A stretch of DNA of 64,000 nucleotides from Bradyrhizobium quebecense (lineage in GTDB: Bacteria > Pseudomonadota > Alphaproteobacteria > Rhizobiales > Xanthobacteraceae): NCBI RefSeq assembly GCF_013373795.3, contig NZ_CP088022.1, forward strand, positions 5,518,001 to 5,582,000. The letters are read 5' to 3'. The notes under the pieces were generated by a model. It ran no database searches. It was not told the origin of the DNA and saw nothing but the letters and a program-made list of their open reading frames with translations. Positions within the stretch are counted from its first letter, which is position 1, and each line of letters begins with the position of its first letter. Below, one piece after another: positions 7,562 to 16,321 of the stretch. A program made the translations under genes and the position numbers.

Positions 7562-8808
7562 CCCGCAGCGGGATGCGGGTCATGACCCGCTCCGACATCC
7601 GCTCCAACAGGCCCGCCATCGAGATTGCCGATATTCTGTGCCGGCATGGCGACGCCTATCGCCGTGTACATGCCGGTCATCTGGGGCGGGTCGAGCGGCG
7701 CGTGATGAGCGCGATCGTTGCGTGCCGGACCGAGGCGCTCGGCGGCCACATGCAGGCTTGCGACGACTGCGGCACGACACGCGTTGCCTATAATTCCTGC
7801 CGCAATCGGCACTGTCCGAAGTGTCAGGGGAGAGCCCGAGCCGCGTGGCTCGCCGCGCGTCAAGCCGACCTGCTTCCGGTTCCCTATTTCCACGTCGTCT
7901 TTACACTTCCCGCACCGATCGCCGCGATCGCTTTCCAGAACAAGGCCGTCGTCTATGCCATCCTGTTCAAGGCTGCCGCCGAGGCGATGACGACGCTCGC
8001 CGCCAATCCACGCCGGCTCGGCGGTGCGATCGGCGGCGTCGCCGTCCTCCACACCTGGGGACAGACGCTGATGCATCATCCCCACGTCCATTGCGTCGTT
8101 CCGGGTGGCGGCCTCTCGCCCGATGGCGCGCGCTGGACCGCTTGCCGACCGAACTTCTTCCTGGCCGTCAAACCGTTGTCCAGACTATTTCGCACACTTT
8201 TTCTCAAACGTCTGTCGGCAGCCTTCAACTCCGGTGCCTTGCGTTTCTTCGGCGATCTCGGAGCTCTGGCCGAGCCGGCTGCCTTTGCGGCCCACCTCGA
8301 CGCCATGCGACGCATCAACTGGGTTGTTTACGCCAAGCGGCCCTTCGGCGGACCCGCACAGGTCCTGGCCTATCTCGGCCGCTACACCCATCGCGTCGCG
8401 ATCGCCAACAGCCGGCTCGTCGCACTCGACGACGATCATGTCGCCTTCTCATGGAAGGACTATCGCCAAAACAGCGCGACAAAGATCATGAATCTCAAGC
8501 CCGATGAGTTCATTCGCCGTTTCCTGCTTCATACGCTGCCTGACGGCTTCCACCGCATCCGCCACTTCGGCTTCATGGCCAACCGCCATCGCGCTGCCAA
8601 GCTCGCCCTTTGCCGCGAACTTCTCGATCATGAGCGAACAGCCCCAAACGATGGCCAGCCGTCGCCTGTGGATTCGGAGGCTCAAACCCGGGCCGAGGTT
8701 CCTGCCTGTCCCGATTGTGGTGGCGTCATGCGCATCATTGAGCGCTTTCGACATAGCTTCAGACGCCCCAGCCCTCGAACATCACCGTTCCGATGCGACA
8801 CATCGTGA
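7558..8808 (+). CDS. IS91-family (IS801-like) HUH transposase
   Basis: The 416-residue protein starts with a cysteine-rich zinc-binding region (CDDCGTTRVAYNSCRNRHC then PKCQ, about residues 68-93). It has the HUH signature HHPHVHCVVPGGG (about 175-187) and the two candidate tyrosine nucleophiles in YLGRYTHR (about 275-282). This is the rolling-circle transposase type of IS91/IS801/ISCR. Starts slightly downstream (7579 ATG) are also possible. The C-terminus contains a second CPDCGG motif. It appears intact. Confidence 0.9.
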   Translation: MTRSGMRVMTRSDIRSNRPAIEIADILCRHGDAYRRVHAGHLGRVERRVMSAIVACRTEALGGHMQACDDCGTTRVAYNSCRNRHCPKCQGRARAAWLAARQADLLPVPYFHVVFTLPAPIAAIAFQNKAVVYAILFKAAAEAMTTLAANPRRLGGAIGGVAVLHTWGQTLMHHPHVHCVVPGGGLSPDGARWTACRPNFFLAVKPLSRLFRTLFLKRLSAAFNSGALRFFGDLGALAEPAAFAAHLDAMRRINWVVYAKRPFGGPAQVLAYLGRYTHRVAIANSRLVALDDDHVAFSWKDYRQNSATKIMNLKPDEFIRRFLLHTLPDGFHRIRHFGFMANRHRAAKLALCRELLDHERTAPNDGQPSPVDSEAQTRAEVPACPDCGGVMRIIERFRHSFRRPSPRTSPFRCDTS

Positions 8809-9156
8809 GCCAAGTCATGTCGTGCACGACGATCATCATTCGTCATTTCGCTCCCAGCGTCTCGATCATCGCGGACGATGTCGAATCCGTGCTGTCACAC
8901 TGCGCGACAACAACCGTCCGATGCAGCAAAAGGCCTATCGCGATCTCAGGCGAAGCGCGTCTGATCTCAACTCTTCCAGGATGCGCACTCCTGTGTCTCT
9001 GCCTCACGCGCCGAGCCAGCAGATCGGGCATGGCGATCTCGAACAATCCCCATAGCTGCAAAACCGCGAATAGCCTCCCGCGCCTTCGTTCAATCCGGCT
9101 TCAATGAGGTCGCGTCATAAGCGCCTGCCGCGCCCTCGCGTGAGCGCGACCTCACA
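8809..9156. other. Non-coding right end of the IS91-like element
   Basis: No credible gene is seen. The stretch ends with the inverted repeat TGAGGTCGCG (9105-9114) / CGCGACCTCA (9145-9154), a plausible terminal hairpin for rolling-circle initiation, followed at once by GAAC. Confidence 0.5.
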
Positions 9157-9165
9157 GAACCCTCC

Positions 9166-10187
9166 AGATTCCCTTGTGAGGCAAATCGTGATTCACCCTG
9201 AGGGCTGGTGATGGAGGCCAGCCCCCATGGCTAAGCCGCTCTCGCCGGACCTTCGCCTTCGCATTATTCGGGCTGTGGAAGAGGAAGGCATGAGCTGTCG
9301 GGGCGCCGCCGGCCGGTTCGGCGTAGCGCCATCGACAGCGATCGAACTGGTCAACGAATGGCGCAGCACCGGCGCTTGTGAGGCGGGAGCGCAGGGCGGA
9401 GACAGACGTTCAGCTCGGATCGAGGGTCATGCTGCGGAGATCCTCTCCCTGGTCAAGGCTACGCCTGACATGACGCTGGCCGAGATCGCTGACCATCTCC
9501 TCAAAGTCCACGGCGAGCGTTTCGTGCCGAGCGTGGTCTGGCGATTCTTCGATCGCCGCAACATCACGTTCAAAAAAAACATCGCACGCCAGCGAGCAGG
9601 ATCGGCCGGACGTGGCCGCTGAACGCGCGGCGTGGAAGGCATCTCAGCCTGAGATCGGCATCCATCGGTTGGTGTTTATCGACGAGACGGGAGCCTCGAC
9701 CAAGATGGCGCGGCGCTATGGCCGCTCGCCGTACGGCCAGCGCTGTGTCGCAGCGCTCCCGCATGGTCATTGGAAGACGACGACCTTCGTCGGCGCGCTC
9801 AGAGCGACCGGCATGACTGCGCCGATGGTCCTTGACGGTCCCATGGATGGTCTGGCGTTCGAGGCTTACGTGACGCAAGTCCTCGTGCCGACACTCAGGC
9901 CCGGCGACATCGTGGTGATGGACAATCTCGCAGCACACAAGCGCGCCGAGGTCGGCATCGCAATCGATGCCGTGGGCGCCCAGCTCCTCTATTTGCCGCC
10001 TTATTCGCCCGACCTCAATCCGATCGAAATGGCCTTCGCCAAGCTCAAAGCCGCACTTCGAAAGGCCGCCGCCAGATCAATCGAGGCTTTGGACAACGCT
10101 ATTGCCACCGCCCTGACCGCCTTCACCGCCCAAGAGTGCCTGAACTTCTTCGCCGCAGCCGGTTATGACCGTGTCTGATCAGAATCT
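9166..10187 (+). mobile_element. IS630-family insertion sequence
   Basis: The unit of about 1.02 kb has the size expected for IS630. Candidate terminal repeats are AGATTC at 9166-9171 and GAATCT at 10182-10187; similarity beyond the first six bases is weak, and no flanking TA duplication is obvious. The left end lies only a few bases from the IS91-like border, so the two elements abut. Confidence 0.6.
9227..10178 (+). CDS. IS630-family transposase in two frames (frameshift at an A8 run)
   Basis: The first frame (9227-9622) encodes the HTH half ([20 protein letters not shown], residues 4-23). The second (open before 9612, ending 10178) encodes the DDE half with VFIDET, the [11 protein letters not shown] motif and YSPDLNPIE. 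The frames join at eight consecutive A residues (9572-9579). Read past the run in the new frame, the sequence gives [10 protein letters not shown], a typical IS630 junction. A shift of +1 (or -2) restores the whole protein of about 316 residues. This is either programmed slippage, as known in several IS families, or a one-base expansion of the run. Confidence 0.85.
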
Positions 10188-10235
10188 GCTCTAGAGCTTC
10201 GGTTCTGATTCAATCAGAACCGAAAATGCTCTAGC
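10188..10235. repeat. Perfect palindrome, right border of the IS block
   Basis: TTCGGTTCTGATT (10198-10210) pairs with AATCAGAACCGAA (10212-10224) around a single C, flanked by GCTCTAGAGC on the left and GCTCTAG on the right. Read on the minus strand it begins CTAGAGCATTTTC, the same words as the end of the repeat at 6499-6590, so related repeat ends face each other across the IS block. Confidence 0.7.
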
Positions 10236-10325
10236 CCTCGCGCGCCACCCGACCGGATCGCCCGCCCCGGGGATACGACCGAATTCCATTCGCGACGAGC
10301 GCGAAGATTTCCGTGAAGGAGCAGC

Positions 10326-10562
10326 ATGCGCAAGCTTCCCAAGCCTACCGAACAAGAGATCAATGAAGGACCCCAAGCGGTGTCTTTTCAGATTGCGAAC
10401 GGAAACGCGCGGCAGGACTGCATCCTGCAAACCACATTCCCGACGAAGATGCAGGCGCACAAATATCTGCTCGCGAATTGGCCGACCTTCGAAAAGATGG
10501 CTCGCGATGCCCTTGCGGCGGGAACCATTGAAGGCGGCCGGATCAAGCTCGCGATGATCTGA
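10326..10562 (+). CDS. Small hypothetical protein (78 aa)
   Basis: The 78-residue soluble protein has a mixed charged composition and no signal peptide or membrane helix. A purine-rich GAAGGAG lies about 6 nt upstream of the ATG. The central part (FPTKMQAHKYLLANWPTFEKM) looks like a helical segment. I do not recognise the family. It stands alone between the IS block and a convergent cupin gene. Confidence 0.55.
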   Translation: MRKLPKPTEQEINEGPQAVSFQIANGNARQDCILQTTFPTKMQAHKYLLANWPTFEKMARDALAAGTIEGGRIKLAMI

Positions 10563-10586
10563 ACAGCCCACGGAAACACCCAGACC

Positions 10587-10958
10587 TCACGGCTCCATCG
10601 TGTAGGCGCGGCCGGGTTCGAGCGCATAGATCGTCAGAAAGCGCAGCGGCCGATGCGGGTCGCAATTGCGAAACAGCGTGTGCGGAACATCGGCCCGATC
10701 CTGCAGGGTCTCGCCTGCCCGATATTGCCGTGGCGCCTCGTCGCCATAGGCGGACTCGGCAACGCCCTCGACGATGAAGATCACGCCGCCGACCGGATGC
10801 CGGTGCAGCGGAGCAACCCCGCCGGGCGGATAAGTCACCTCGGCAACGACAAGCTCGCGCTGATCGCCGGGTAGAGCAAGTCGCTCAAGGGTCTTGCGCG
10901 TGACGCCGGCAAAGCCGGTTTGCTGAGCGTTGGCCTGACCGTTGTTGCTTTCAGTCAT
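10587..10958 (-). CDS. Cupin-domain protein
   Basis: The 123-residue protein is a single small cupin barrel. Motif 1 is seen in GGVAPLHRHPVGGVIFIVEGVAE (residues about 46-68, with the two metal-ligand histidines of HRH and the downstream Glu) and a motif-2-like stretch in ADVPHTLFRN. Single-domain cupins of this type often sense or turn over small molecules, but the substrate cannot be read. The start at 10958 has AAGGG upstream. It is convergent with the small ORF before it. Confidence 0.8.
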   Translation of the reverse strand: MTESNNGQANAQQTGFAGVTRKTLERLALPGDQRELVVAEVTYPPGGVAPLHRHPVGGVIFIVEGVAESAYGDEAPRQYRAGETLQDRADVPHTLFRNCDPHRPLRFLTIYALEPGRAYTMEP

Positions 10959-11144
10959 TGGAACCCTTTCTTGTCATGCGAGCCCTTGTCCCGATCGGAT
11001 CGGGCGCGACTATGGCGGCGCTCCAACGACGCAACAAGCGCCAAGCATTTCAACCCATGTCACACAGCTGAGGCTAGGCCCTTGCCATCCCTGCTTCCAC
11101 GTTGCAGGATTCCGACGCCGAACATCTTCAGCAGTGGGCCTTGC

Positions 11145-11525
11145 ATGAAAACGGGTATCGTCGTCGCCGCCCTGGCGTTCATCTTTGCGGCATCAAGTGT
11201 CACGCCGGCGTCATCGGCGCAGGCCGTGCCGGACTGCTCGATGTCGGTGACGTTGGCGGATTGGGGCGAGAATTCGACCGGCGATATCGACGTCGCCTCG
11301 GGCGAAAGTTGCCAGATCCCGATCGGAATCCGCGGCACGGTGACGGACTCGTCGATCTCGCAAAAGCCGATCTATGGCAAATTGAAGAAGATCAACGCAT
11401 CGACCTTCGAATACAGGGCGAAGGCCAAATACAAGGGTAACGATACGTTTGCCATCAAGGCAACAGGTCAGGGACCGAAGGCCTCCGGCACCTCGGTCAT
11501 CACCGTGCACGCCACGATCAAGTAG
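11145..11525 (+). CDS. Exported protein with Ig/cadherin-like fold signature
   Basis: The frame encodes 126 residues with a clear Sec signal peptide (MKTGIVVAALAFIFAASSV..., cut near ASSAQA, about residue 26). The mature part is beta-rich. Its end, with spaced Gly/Tyr and a KGNDTFAIKATG...SGTSVITVHAT pattern, resembles the last strands of bacterial Ig-like (Big_9/cadherin-like) repeats. There are two cysteines (about residues 30 and 56) that could pair in the periplasm. Longer upstream readings of the frame lack a signal peptide and were not chosen. The function is unknown. Confidence 0.7.
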   Translation: MKTGIVVAALAFIFAASSVTPASSAQAVPDCSMSVTLADWGENSTGDIDVASGESCQIPIGIRGTVTDSSISQKPIYGKLKKINASTFEYRAKAKYKGNDTFAIKATGQGPKASGTSVITVHATIK

Positions 11526-11742
11526 TCGCCGATCCAGTTAGATTGCCGCGCGCCGGGCAGGCACGTTTCAAGCTCCGCCGTCGTGTTTGCCATGAGAAAC
11601 GTCCTTGCTCCAATGCCTGGCATTGTTGTCGTCGGCCCGCGACATCCGAACCGGTCTCGACCGGCGGCGCGCGGGGCCGGCTCTCAAGACGCCATGGCAA
11701 TAATGTCGCGCGGCTGGCGCCTATTTTGCCGGCCGCCAGGCC

Positions 11743-13047
11743 TCACGCGTCGGTCGCCGGCAGCTTGACGGTCACGCGCAGGCCTGAACGTCCGGCACCG
11801 GTCACATTTTCGAACAGGACCGAACCGGCGGCACGATCGACGATGCGCTTCACGATCGAGAGCCCGAGCCCGGCGCCCTCTCCGCTCGGCTGGCCACCGC
11901 GAAAGAACGGCTCGCCGATCCGCGCCAGATCCTGCGGCGGAATCCCCGGCCCGGTGTCCTCGATCTGGATGACGGCCATTCCGTCCTCCCGACTGACGGC
12001 AAGATCGACGGACCCTCCGTTGGGCGTGAACTTGATTGCGTTCTCCACCAGGTTCCGGACCGCCGAGATCAGCGACAGCTCATCAGCGTTCACCGCGACC
12101 ACCTCGACCGTCGTGAAACCGAGATCGATGTTGCGCGCTGCCGCCTCAGGCAGCAGATCGGCGACGACGCCTTTTACGATCTTGTCCAGCTCCACCGCTA
12201 CACGCGCGATGGACGGCGCAGCGTCCTGACGCGCCAGCGCCAGGAGTTGCTCGAGCAGATGCTTGGTGCGCCGCATGCCGCTCTTCAGCGCATCGAGCCG
12301 GTCACGCGTCTCCGCCGGCATGTCGAGGGAAGCGAGATTTTCCGCCTGCAGGCTGAGCGCGGTGACCGGCGTTCGAAGTTCGTGGGCCGCGTCGGCGATG
12401 AAACGCCGTTGCTGGTCCATCATGACGCGCACCCGCCCCAGCAACCCGTTGATCGAGCCAAGGAACGGCTGCAGCTCGCTCGGCGCGCCCGTCGCCGGCA
12501 ATGCACCGACGTCATCCACCCTGCTCGCATCGAGATCGCCGGCGAGGCGCAACATCGGCCGGAACGATCGGGCGATCACGAATGCCGTCATCAGCAAAAG
12601 GCACGGCACCAACGCAGCGATCGGCAACAGCGTACGTACGGCCATATCGCCCGCGATCTCGGTGCGTATCTCGGTCTGCTGCGTCACCGCAAAGCGGCTG
12701 CCGTCCGGCCGCGTCCGAAGCAGCACGCGGACCGGCTGGCCGCGATAGACATCATTGTGCAGCCCATCCGTCAGTCCCCAAAGCCGGCGATCGTCGGCAG
12801 AGCCGCGCGCCACCTCACCGAGCTCGACGACGGCGACCTCGGCATCCGCGTCGACACCGGTGACCGGGCGGCTTTGCCGGATCGGAGCGCTGAGCGCAAA
12901 GCTGCCGATCTGGATCAGGACGGAGTCCTGCATCTCGATCGCTTCGCTGTAGGCCCATCTGTACGCCAGAATTCCGCCGACGGCACCCGTCAACAGGATG
13001 ATCGCGGTGAGTCCGACGAACAGGCGTCCGCGCAGCGATCTCATCAT
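11743..13047 (-). CDS. Sensor histidine kinase (QseC-like)
   Basis: The 434-residue membrane kinase has an N-terminal membrane helix, a periplasmic region of about 120 residues, a second membrane helix (around TLLPIAALVPCLLLMTAF), a HAMP-like linker, the H-box FIADAAHELRTPVTAL, the N-box NLVENAIKFTPNGG, and ATP-lid boxes DTGPGIP and GAGLGLSIV. I chose the start at 13047 because it gives an ATGA overlap with the regulator gene; an upstream ATG at 13068 is possible. It forms an operon with the response regulator. Confidence 0.9.
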   Translation of the reverse strand: MMRSLRGRLFVGLTAIILLTGAVGGILAYRWAYSEAIEMQDSVLIQIGSFALSAPIRQSRPVTGVDADAEVAVVELGEVARGSADDRRLWGLTDGLHNDVYRGQPVRVLLRTRPDGSRFAVTQQTEIRTEIAGDMAVRTLLPIAALVPCLLLMTAFVIARSFRPMLRLAGDLDASRVDDVGALPATGAPSELQPFLGSINGLLGRVRVMMDQQRRFIADAAHELRTPVTALSLQAENLASLDMPAETRDRLDALKSGMRRTKHLLEQLLALARQDAAPSIARVAVELDKIVKGVVADLLPEAAARNIDLGFTTVEVVAVNADELSLISAVRNLVENAIKFTPNGGSVDLAVSREDGMAVIQIEDTGPGIPPQDLARIGEPFFRGGQPSGEGAGLGLSIVKRIVDRAAGSVLFENVTGAGRSGLRVTVKLPATDA

Positions 13048-13706
13048 CTCGAACGATCCACCATCCATCCGACGCCGCGCACGTTCCTGATCGCCGCGGC
13101 GCCGAGTTTTCTGCGCACGGCGTGAATCAGAAACTCGACCGCGTTGCTCTCGACCTCCTCGCGCCAGCCATAGATCTGCCGTTCGAGCTCGGCACGGGAC
13201 AGGATCGTTCCCGGCCGCGCCAGCAGCGCCTGTAGCAGGGCGAACTCGCGAGCGCTGAGCACGGCCTTCTCTTCGCAGAATGTGGCTTCCCGCGTCGCCG
13301 GATCGAGATGAAGCTCGCCGTTCGTCAGCACCGGCGGCGTTCCGCTGCCCTCGCGCCGCAGCACCGCGCGCATGCGCGCCAGCAACTCGGCGATCTCGAA
13401 CGGCTTGACCAGGTAATCGTCGGCGCCGAGATCGAGCCCCTGGATGCGATCGTTCAGCGCATCGCGTGCGGTGAGAATGATCACGGGAAGGCGCGAGGCG
13501 CGCTCCCGGATCGTCTTGAGGACGTCGAGACCGTCAGTCAATGGCAGGCCGAGATCGAGCAGCGCAATGTCGTAGGTCTCGCTGCGGCTGGCTTCGATGG
13601 CGAGATCGCCATTGCGCACCCAGTCGACCGCATAGGCGGCATCCCTCAGCGCCTCGACGACGGCGGCGCCGATCATCCTGTCGTCCTCCACCACGAGCAC
13701 CCGCAT
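13044..13706 (-). CDS. OmpR/QseB-type response regulator
   Basis: The 220-residue protein has a receiver domain (MRVLVVEDD acidic pocket, phospho-acceptor Asp in ALLDLGLP at about residue 51, the switch Thr in ILTARD, Lys in LVKPF) and a winged-helix C-terminal DNA-binding domain ending GVGWMVDR. The order regulator-kinase and the sequence type match QseBC/PmrAB-like systems. I chose the start at 13706; an in-frame ATG at 13721 is an alternative. Two CTTAG-N6-CTTAG boxes lie 99-168 bp upstream, so autoregulation is likely. Confidence 0.9.
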   Translation of the reverse strand: MRVLVVEDDRMIGAAVVEALRDAAYAVDWVRNGDLAIEASRSETYDIALLDLGLPLTDGLDVLKTIRERASRLPVIILTARDALNDRIQGLDLGADDYLVKPFEIAELLARMRAVLRREGSGTPPVLTNGELHLDPATREATFCEEKAVLSAREFALLQALLARPGTILSRAELERQIYGWREEVESNAVEFLIHAVRRKLGAAAIRNVRGVGWMVDRSR

Positions 13707-13804
13707 CGCCTGGCAATCCATTCCGATCCGCGCCGGGAGTAGGCCCGGCGAAACTGCGTCGCACCGAACAACCCGCGACGCCTGCGCGATCATATCAGTT
13801 TCGA

Positions 13805-13873
13805 CTTAGCCGCGGCTTAGGGGCTTTCGGCGCCCAAATGGCGGCCGCTCCGCCCACCTAAGCCGGGGCTAAG
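13805..13873. promoter_or_regulatory. Pair of CTTAG-N6-CTTAG boxes upstream of the two-component genes
   Basis: CTTAG occurs at 13805-13809 and 13816-13820 with a 6-nt spacer. CTAAG (the same word on the other strand) occurs at 13858-13862 and 13869-13873, again with 6 nt between. Direct half-sites on an 11-bp pitch are the classic arrangement for OmpR/PmrA/QseB-family dimers, so this is probably the operator of the adjacent regulator. The two boxes are inverted relative to each other, which would suit control of genes on both sides. Confidence 0.7.
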
Positions 13874-13940
13874 TCTCGCAGTGCACGCTCGCTGTCGAAC
13901 TCGGCGGAACCGCCGACCCTGTCAAAGCGGAGCGATGGAG

Positions 13941-14951
13941 TCACGTTTGAAGTGCAACGATTGATTTGAGTTTGGAGAATGCCTCGGCGGGGGTCTTGAA
14001 GTCGAAGCATTTGCGTGGGGTATCGTTGAGGCGCTGAACGAGCCGCCTGAGGGCGGCTGCCGTGATGAACCTGAGGTCAGTTTTGCGTGGCAGAGAGCGT
14101 CGTAAGCGCCCGATGGAGTTTTCCACGCCGCCTTTTTGCCAGGGACTATGGGGATCGCAGAAGAAGGTTTGGACGCCGAGGGCGTTATGAAGCCTGTGAT
14201 GCTCGGCGAACTCGGTTCCGTTGTCGAAGCTGATGGTTTTACGGATCGCCTGTGGAAGCTTGCCGAGTTGACGGGCGATGGTCCGAGCGGTGAGGACAGC
14301 TTTCCGATCGCGTGGGTGCAGCACGATGCTGAAGCGGGTTTGGCGCTCGTGGAGAACCAGCAATCCTTGGCCATATCGCGCGAACAGCATGAAGTCGGCT
14401 TCCCAATGACCCGGCGTCCCGCGGCCTTCGACCTCGGAGGGTCGTTCATCGATCGAGCGCCGTTGTTTAATGAAGCTGGCAGGGCTGCCGCCTGGGCGTC
14501 GCCGGCGCCCTCGCCTGAGTTTATGGCGCGGCAGCAGGCGGTGCCAGTAATCCTTCTGGGCCGTACGATGATAGATGAAACGATAGATTGACTCGTGGCT
14601 GATCATGACGCGACCATGTTCTCGCGCCAGTCGACCAGCGATCTGCTCCGGCGAATGTCCCATCGCAAGGCTTTTGCCGACGCAGTCCCGCAGGGCCGGC
14701 TGGCGCGCCAGCTTGAAGCGGCCATCCTGCCGTCGCCGACGTTCGGCCAATTGTTGAGCCCGGACCGGTTCGTAACCGCCCTTCCAGACCTTGGTCGGCC
14801 GCGAGTTGCGCTTCAGCTCCCGACTTATCGTCGACGTCGCGCGGTCAAGCGCAGACGCAATATCGTTTTGAGATTTACCATCTGCATGCAGGTGGTAAAT
14901 CTCAACGCGCTCTTCAAGGCTGAGCTGGCCATAACATTGTCCCATCGCCAC
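13941..14951 (-). CDS. IS30-family transposase
   Basis: The 336-residue protein has an N-terminal HTH (LSLEERVEIYHLHADGKSQN, then ATSTISRELKRN), typical for IS30, and a DDE domain with GHWEADFM, the second Asp in ISFDNGTEF, and SPWQKGGVENSIGRLRR with the catalytic Glu. The frame is intact and the length normal. The start is at 14951, or at the second ATG two codons later. Confidence 0.95.
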   Translation of the reverse strand: MAMGQCYGQLSLEERVEIYHLHADGKSQNDIASALDRATSTISRELKRNSRPTKVWKGGYEPVRAQQLAERRRRQDGRFKLARQPALRDCVGKSLAMGHSPEQIAGRLAREHGRVMISHESIYRFIYHRTAQKDYWHRLLPRHKLRRGRRRRPGGSPASFIKQRRSIDERPSEVEGRGTPGHWEADFMLFARYGQGLLVLHERQTRFSIVLHPRDRKAVLTARTIARQLGKLPQAIRKTISFDNGTEFAEHHRLHNALGVQTFFCDPHSPWQKGGVENSIGRLRRSLPRKTDLRFITAAALRRLVQRLNDTPRKCFDFKTPAEAFSKLKSIVALQT

Positions 14952-14983
14952 AACACCCTAGCAGGTGTTGCACTTGTGTCGTG
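13942..14983 (-). mobile_element. IS30-family insertion sequence
   Basis: The ends carry an imperfect inverted repeat: CACG-N5-AGTGCAAC at 13942-13958, and its complement GTTGCACT-N5-CGTG at 14967-14983. The unit of about 1.04 kb contains one transposase gene reaching into the left repeat. I see no clear 2-3 bp target duplication. It lies between the two-component operators and the COG4705 genes. Confidence 0.85.
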
Positions 14984-15002
14984 AACCCAAGAGCTTCACA
15001 CC

Positions 15003-15788
15003 GTGCTGGATATCAGACCCATCGGCCGCAGCGTGCTGAACAAGGTCCCCGAAGTCACTCTCATCTTCTGGCTGATCAAGATCATGTCGACCACGGTCGG
15101 CGAGACCGGCGCCGATTATCTCGCTGTCCATGTCGGCCTCGGAACAAGTGTAACGGGGCTGCTGATGATGACGCTGCTAGCCGCAGTGCTGGCCATCCAG
15201 CTGCGGATGGACCGTTACGTGCCATGGGTCTACTGGCTGACGGTCGTGCTCGTCAGCATCGTCGGGACGCAGATCACTGATGCACTGACCGACAAGCTCG
15301 AGATCAGCCTCTACGTCAGTACGGCCGCCTTCGCGATCGCCCTGGCCGCGACCTTCGCGATCTGGTTTTCGGTCGAGCGGACGCTGTCGATCCACAGCAT
15401 CGTGACGAAACGGCGCGAACTGTTCTACTGGGCCGCGATCCTCTTCACATTCGCGCTCGGCACGGCTGCGGGCGATCTTGCGACCGAAGCGCTGGGCCTT
15501 GGCTTCAACGTCGGGGTGGTCGCGTTCGCGGCACTGATCGCGGCGATCGCGGCAGCCTACGCACTCGGCGCCAATGCGGTGCTGACCTTCTGGCTCGCCT
15601 ACATCCTGACGCGTCCACTCGGGGCATCGTTCGGCGACCTGCTGTCCCAGGCCCGTGAATACGGCGGGCTCGGCTTCGGCACGATCTACACCAGCCTCGC
15701 CTTCCTGACGGTGATCGTCGCGCTGGTCGTCTGGCTGTCGTTCGAAGGCGACGCCGGCGGAAAGCCCGAGGCGTCGCGCGGCGCGTGA
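15003..15788 (+). CDS. COG4705-type multi-pass membrane protein (copy 1)
   Basis: The 261-residue protein has about eight membrane segments and an internally repeated motif: FWLIKIMSTTVGETGADY near residue 24, FYWAAILFTFALGTAAGDLA near 139 and FWLAYILTRPLGASFGDLL near 198. The recurring TxxGxxxGD pattern is typical of the uncharacterised COG4705 membrane-anchored proteins. The acidic residues inside the membrane could bind a cation, but this is a guess. A paralogue with the same motifs lies two genes downstream. The IS30 sits directly upstream, so the native promoter may be displaced. Confidence 0.8.
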   Translation: MLDIRPIGRSVLNKVPEVTLIFWLIKIMSTTVGETGADYLAVHVGLGTSVTGLLMMTLLAAVLAIQLRMDRYVPWVYWLTVVLVSIVGTQITDALTDKLEISLYVSTAAFAIALAATFAIWFSVERTLSIHSIVTKRRELFYWAAILFTFALGTAAGDLATEALGLGFNVGVVAFAALIAAIAAAYALGANAVLTFWLAYILTRPLGASFGDLLSQAREYGGLGFGTIYTSLAFLTVIVALVVWLSFEGDAGGKPEASRGA

Positions 15789-15845
15789 ATTCGACATGCG
15801 CCCCGACGGACACCAATCGAAGCCCCTCACACAGGAGAACCACCC

Positions 15846-16244
15846 ATGAACAAGACGACACTCGGCCTTGCGACGGCGATTGTCGCGCTCGCAGTCATCC
15901 AGCCGCTCCCCGATGCCAACGCAGGCCTCAGGCTGCTGCCGCACACGCAGACAGCCGCCTCCAGGCTCGGCGACCTGGCGCCATTTCGCAGCATCGCCAC
16001 CGATGTCGCGGCACTGCTCGACAAGGGCGACCTGGCCGGCGCCAAGACGCGGATCAAGGATCTCGAGACCAAATGGGACGAAGCGGAAGCCGGATTGAAG
16101 CCGCGCGCGGCCGCGGACTGGCACACGGTCGACAAGGCGATCGATCGCGCGCTCGAGGCGGTGCGTGAGACCAATCCGGATGCCGCCAAATGCAGGAAGG
16201 CGCTCGCCGAGTTGCTGTCGATCATGGACTCGATGAAGGCCTGA
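15846..16244 (+). CDS. Small exported helical protein between the COG4705 paralogues
   Basis: The 132-residue protein has a Sec signal ([20 protein letters not shown], cut near ANA, about residue 26). The mature part is charged and helical with a Lys/Asp/Glu-rich stretch ([20 protein letters not shown]). AGGAGA lies about 10 nt upstream of the ATG. It has no catalytic motif that I recognise. Being sandwiched between two COG4705 membrane genes, it may be their periplasmic partner. Confidence 0.65.
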   Translation: MNKTTLGLATAIVALAVIQPLPDANAGLRLLPHTQTAASRLGDLAPFRSIATDVAALLDKGDLAGAKTRIKDLETKWDEAEAGLKPRAAADWHTVDKAIDRALEAVRETNPDAAKCRKALAELLSIMDSMKA

Positions 16245-16321
16245 TCTCTCCATCCAGCATTTCGACCATCCGCCAGTGGCATCGCCCGCTGGCGGTCCTG
16301 CCTCCCGGAGCGAAGAACCCC

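Larger units (their letters stand above)
6601..9156 (+). mobile_element. IS91-like element with tyrosine recombinase and HUH transposase
   Basis: The borders are inferred. A GAAC tetranucleotide, one of the target words preferred by the IS91 family, occurs at 6597-6600 and again at 9157-9160. Near the right border a 10-bp inverted repeat (9105-9114 / 9145-9154) could be the replication-origin hairpin, and near the left a GTGGG/CCCAC hairpin lies at about 6661-6678. The element holds two overlapping genes, a recombinase and a Y2-type HUH transposase. No target duplication is expected for this rolling-circle family. Confidence 0.6.

Noticed and set aside
9612..10178. Second half of the IS630 transposase as a separate gene
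   Set aside because: Its reading frame continues upstream into typical junction sequence ([10 protein letters not shown]) and it lacks its own DNA-binding part, so it is the 3' half of a frameshifted gene.
12247..13125. Plus-strand open frame opposite the histidine kinase
   Set aside because: The kinase on the minus strand has all H, N and G boxes; the opposite frame is Arg/Gln/His-rich without motifs.
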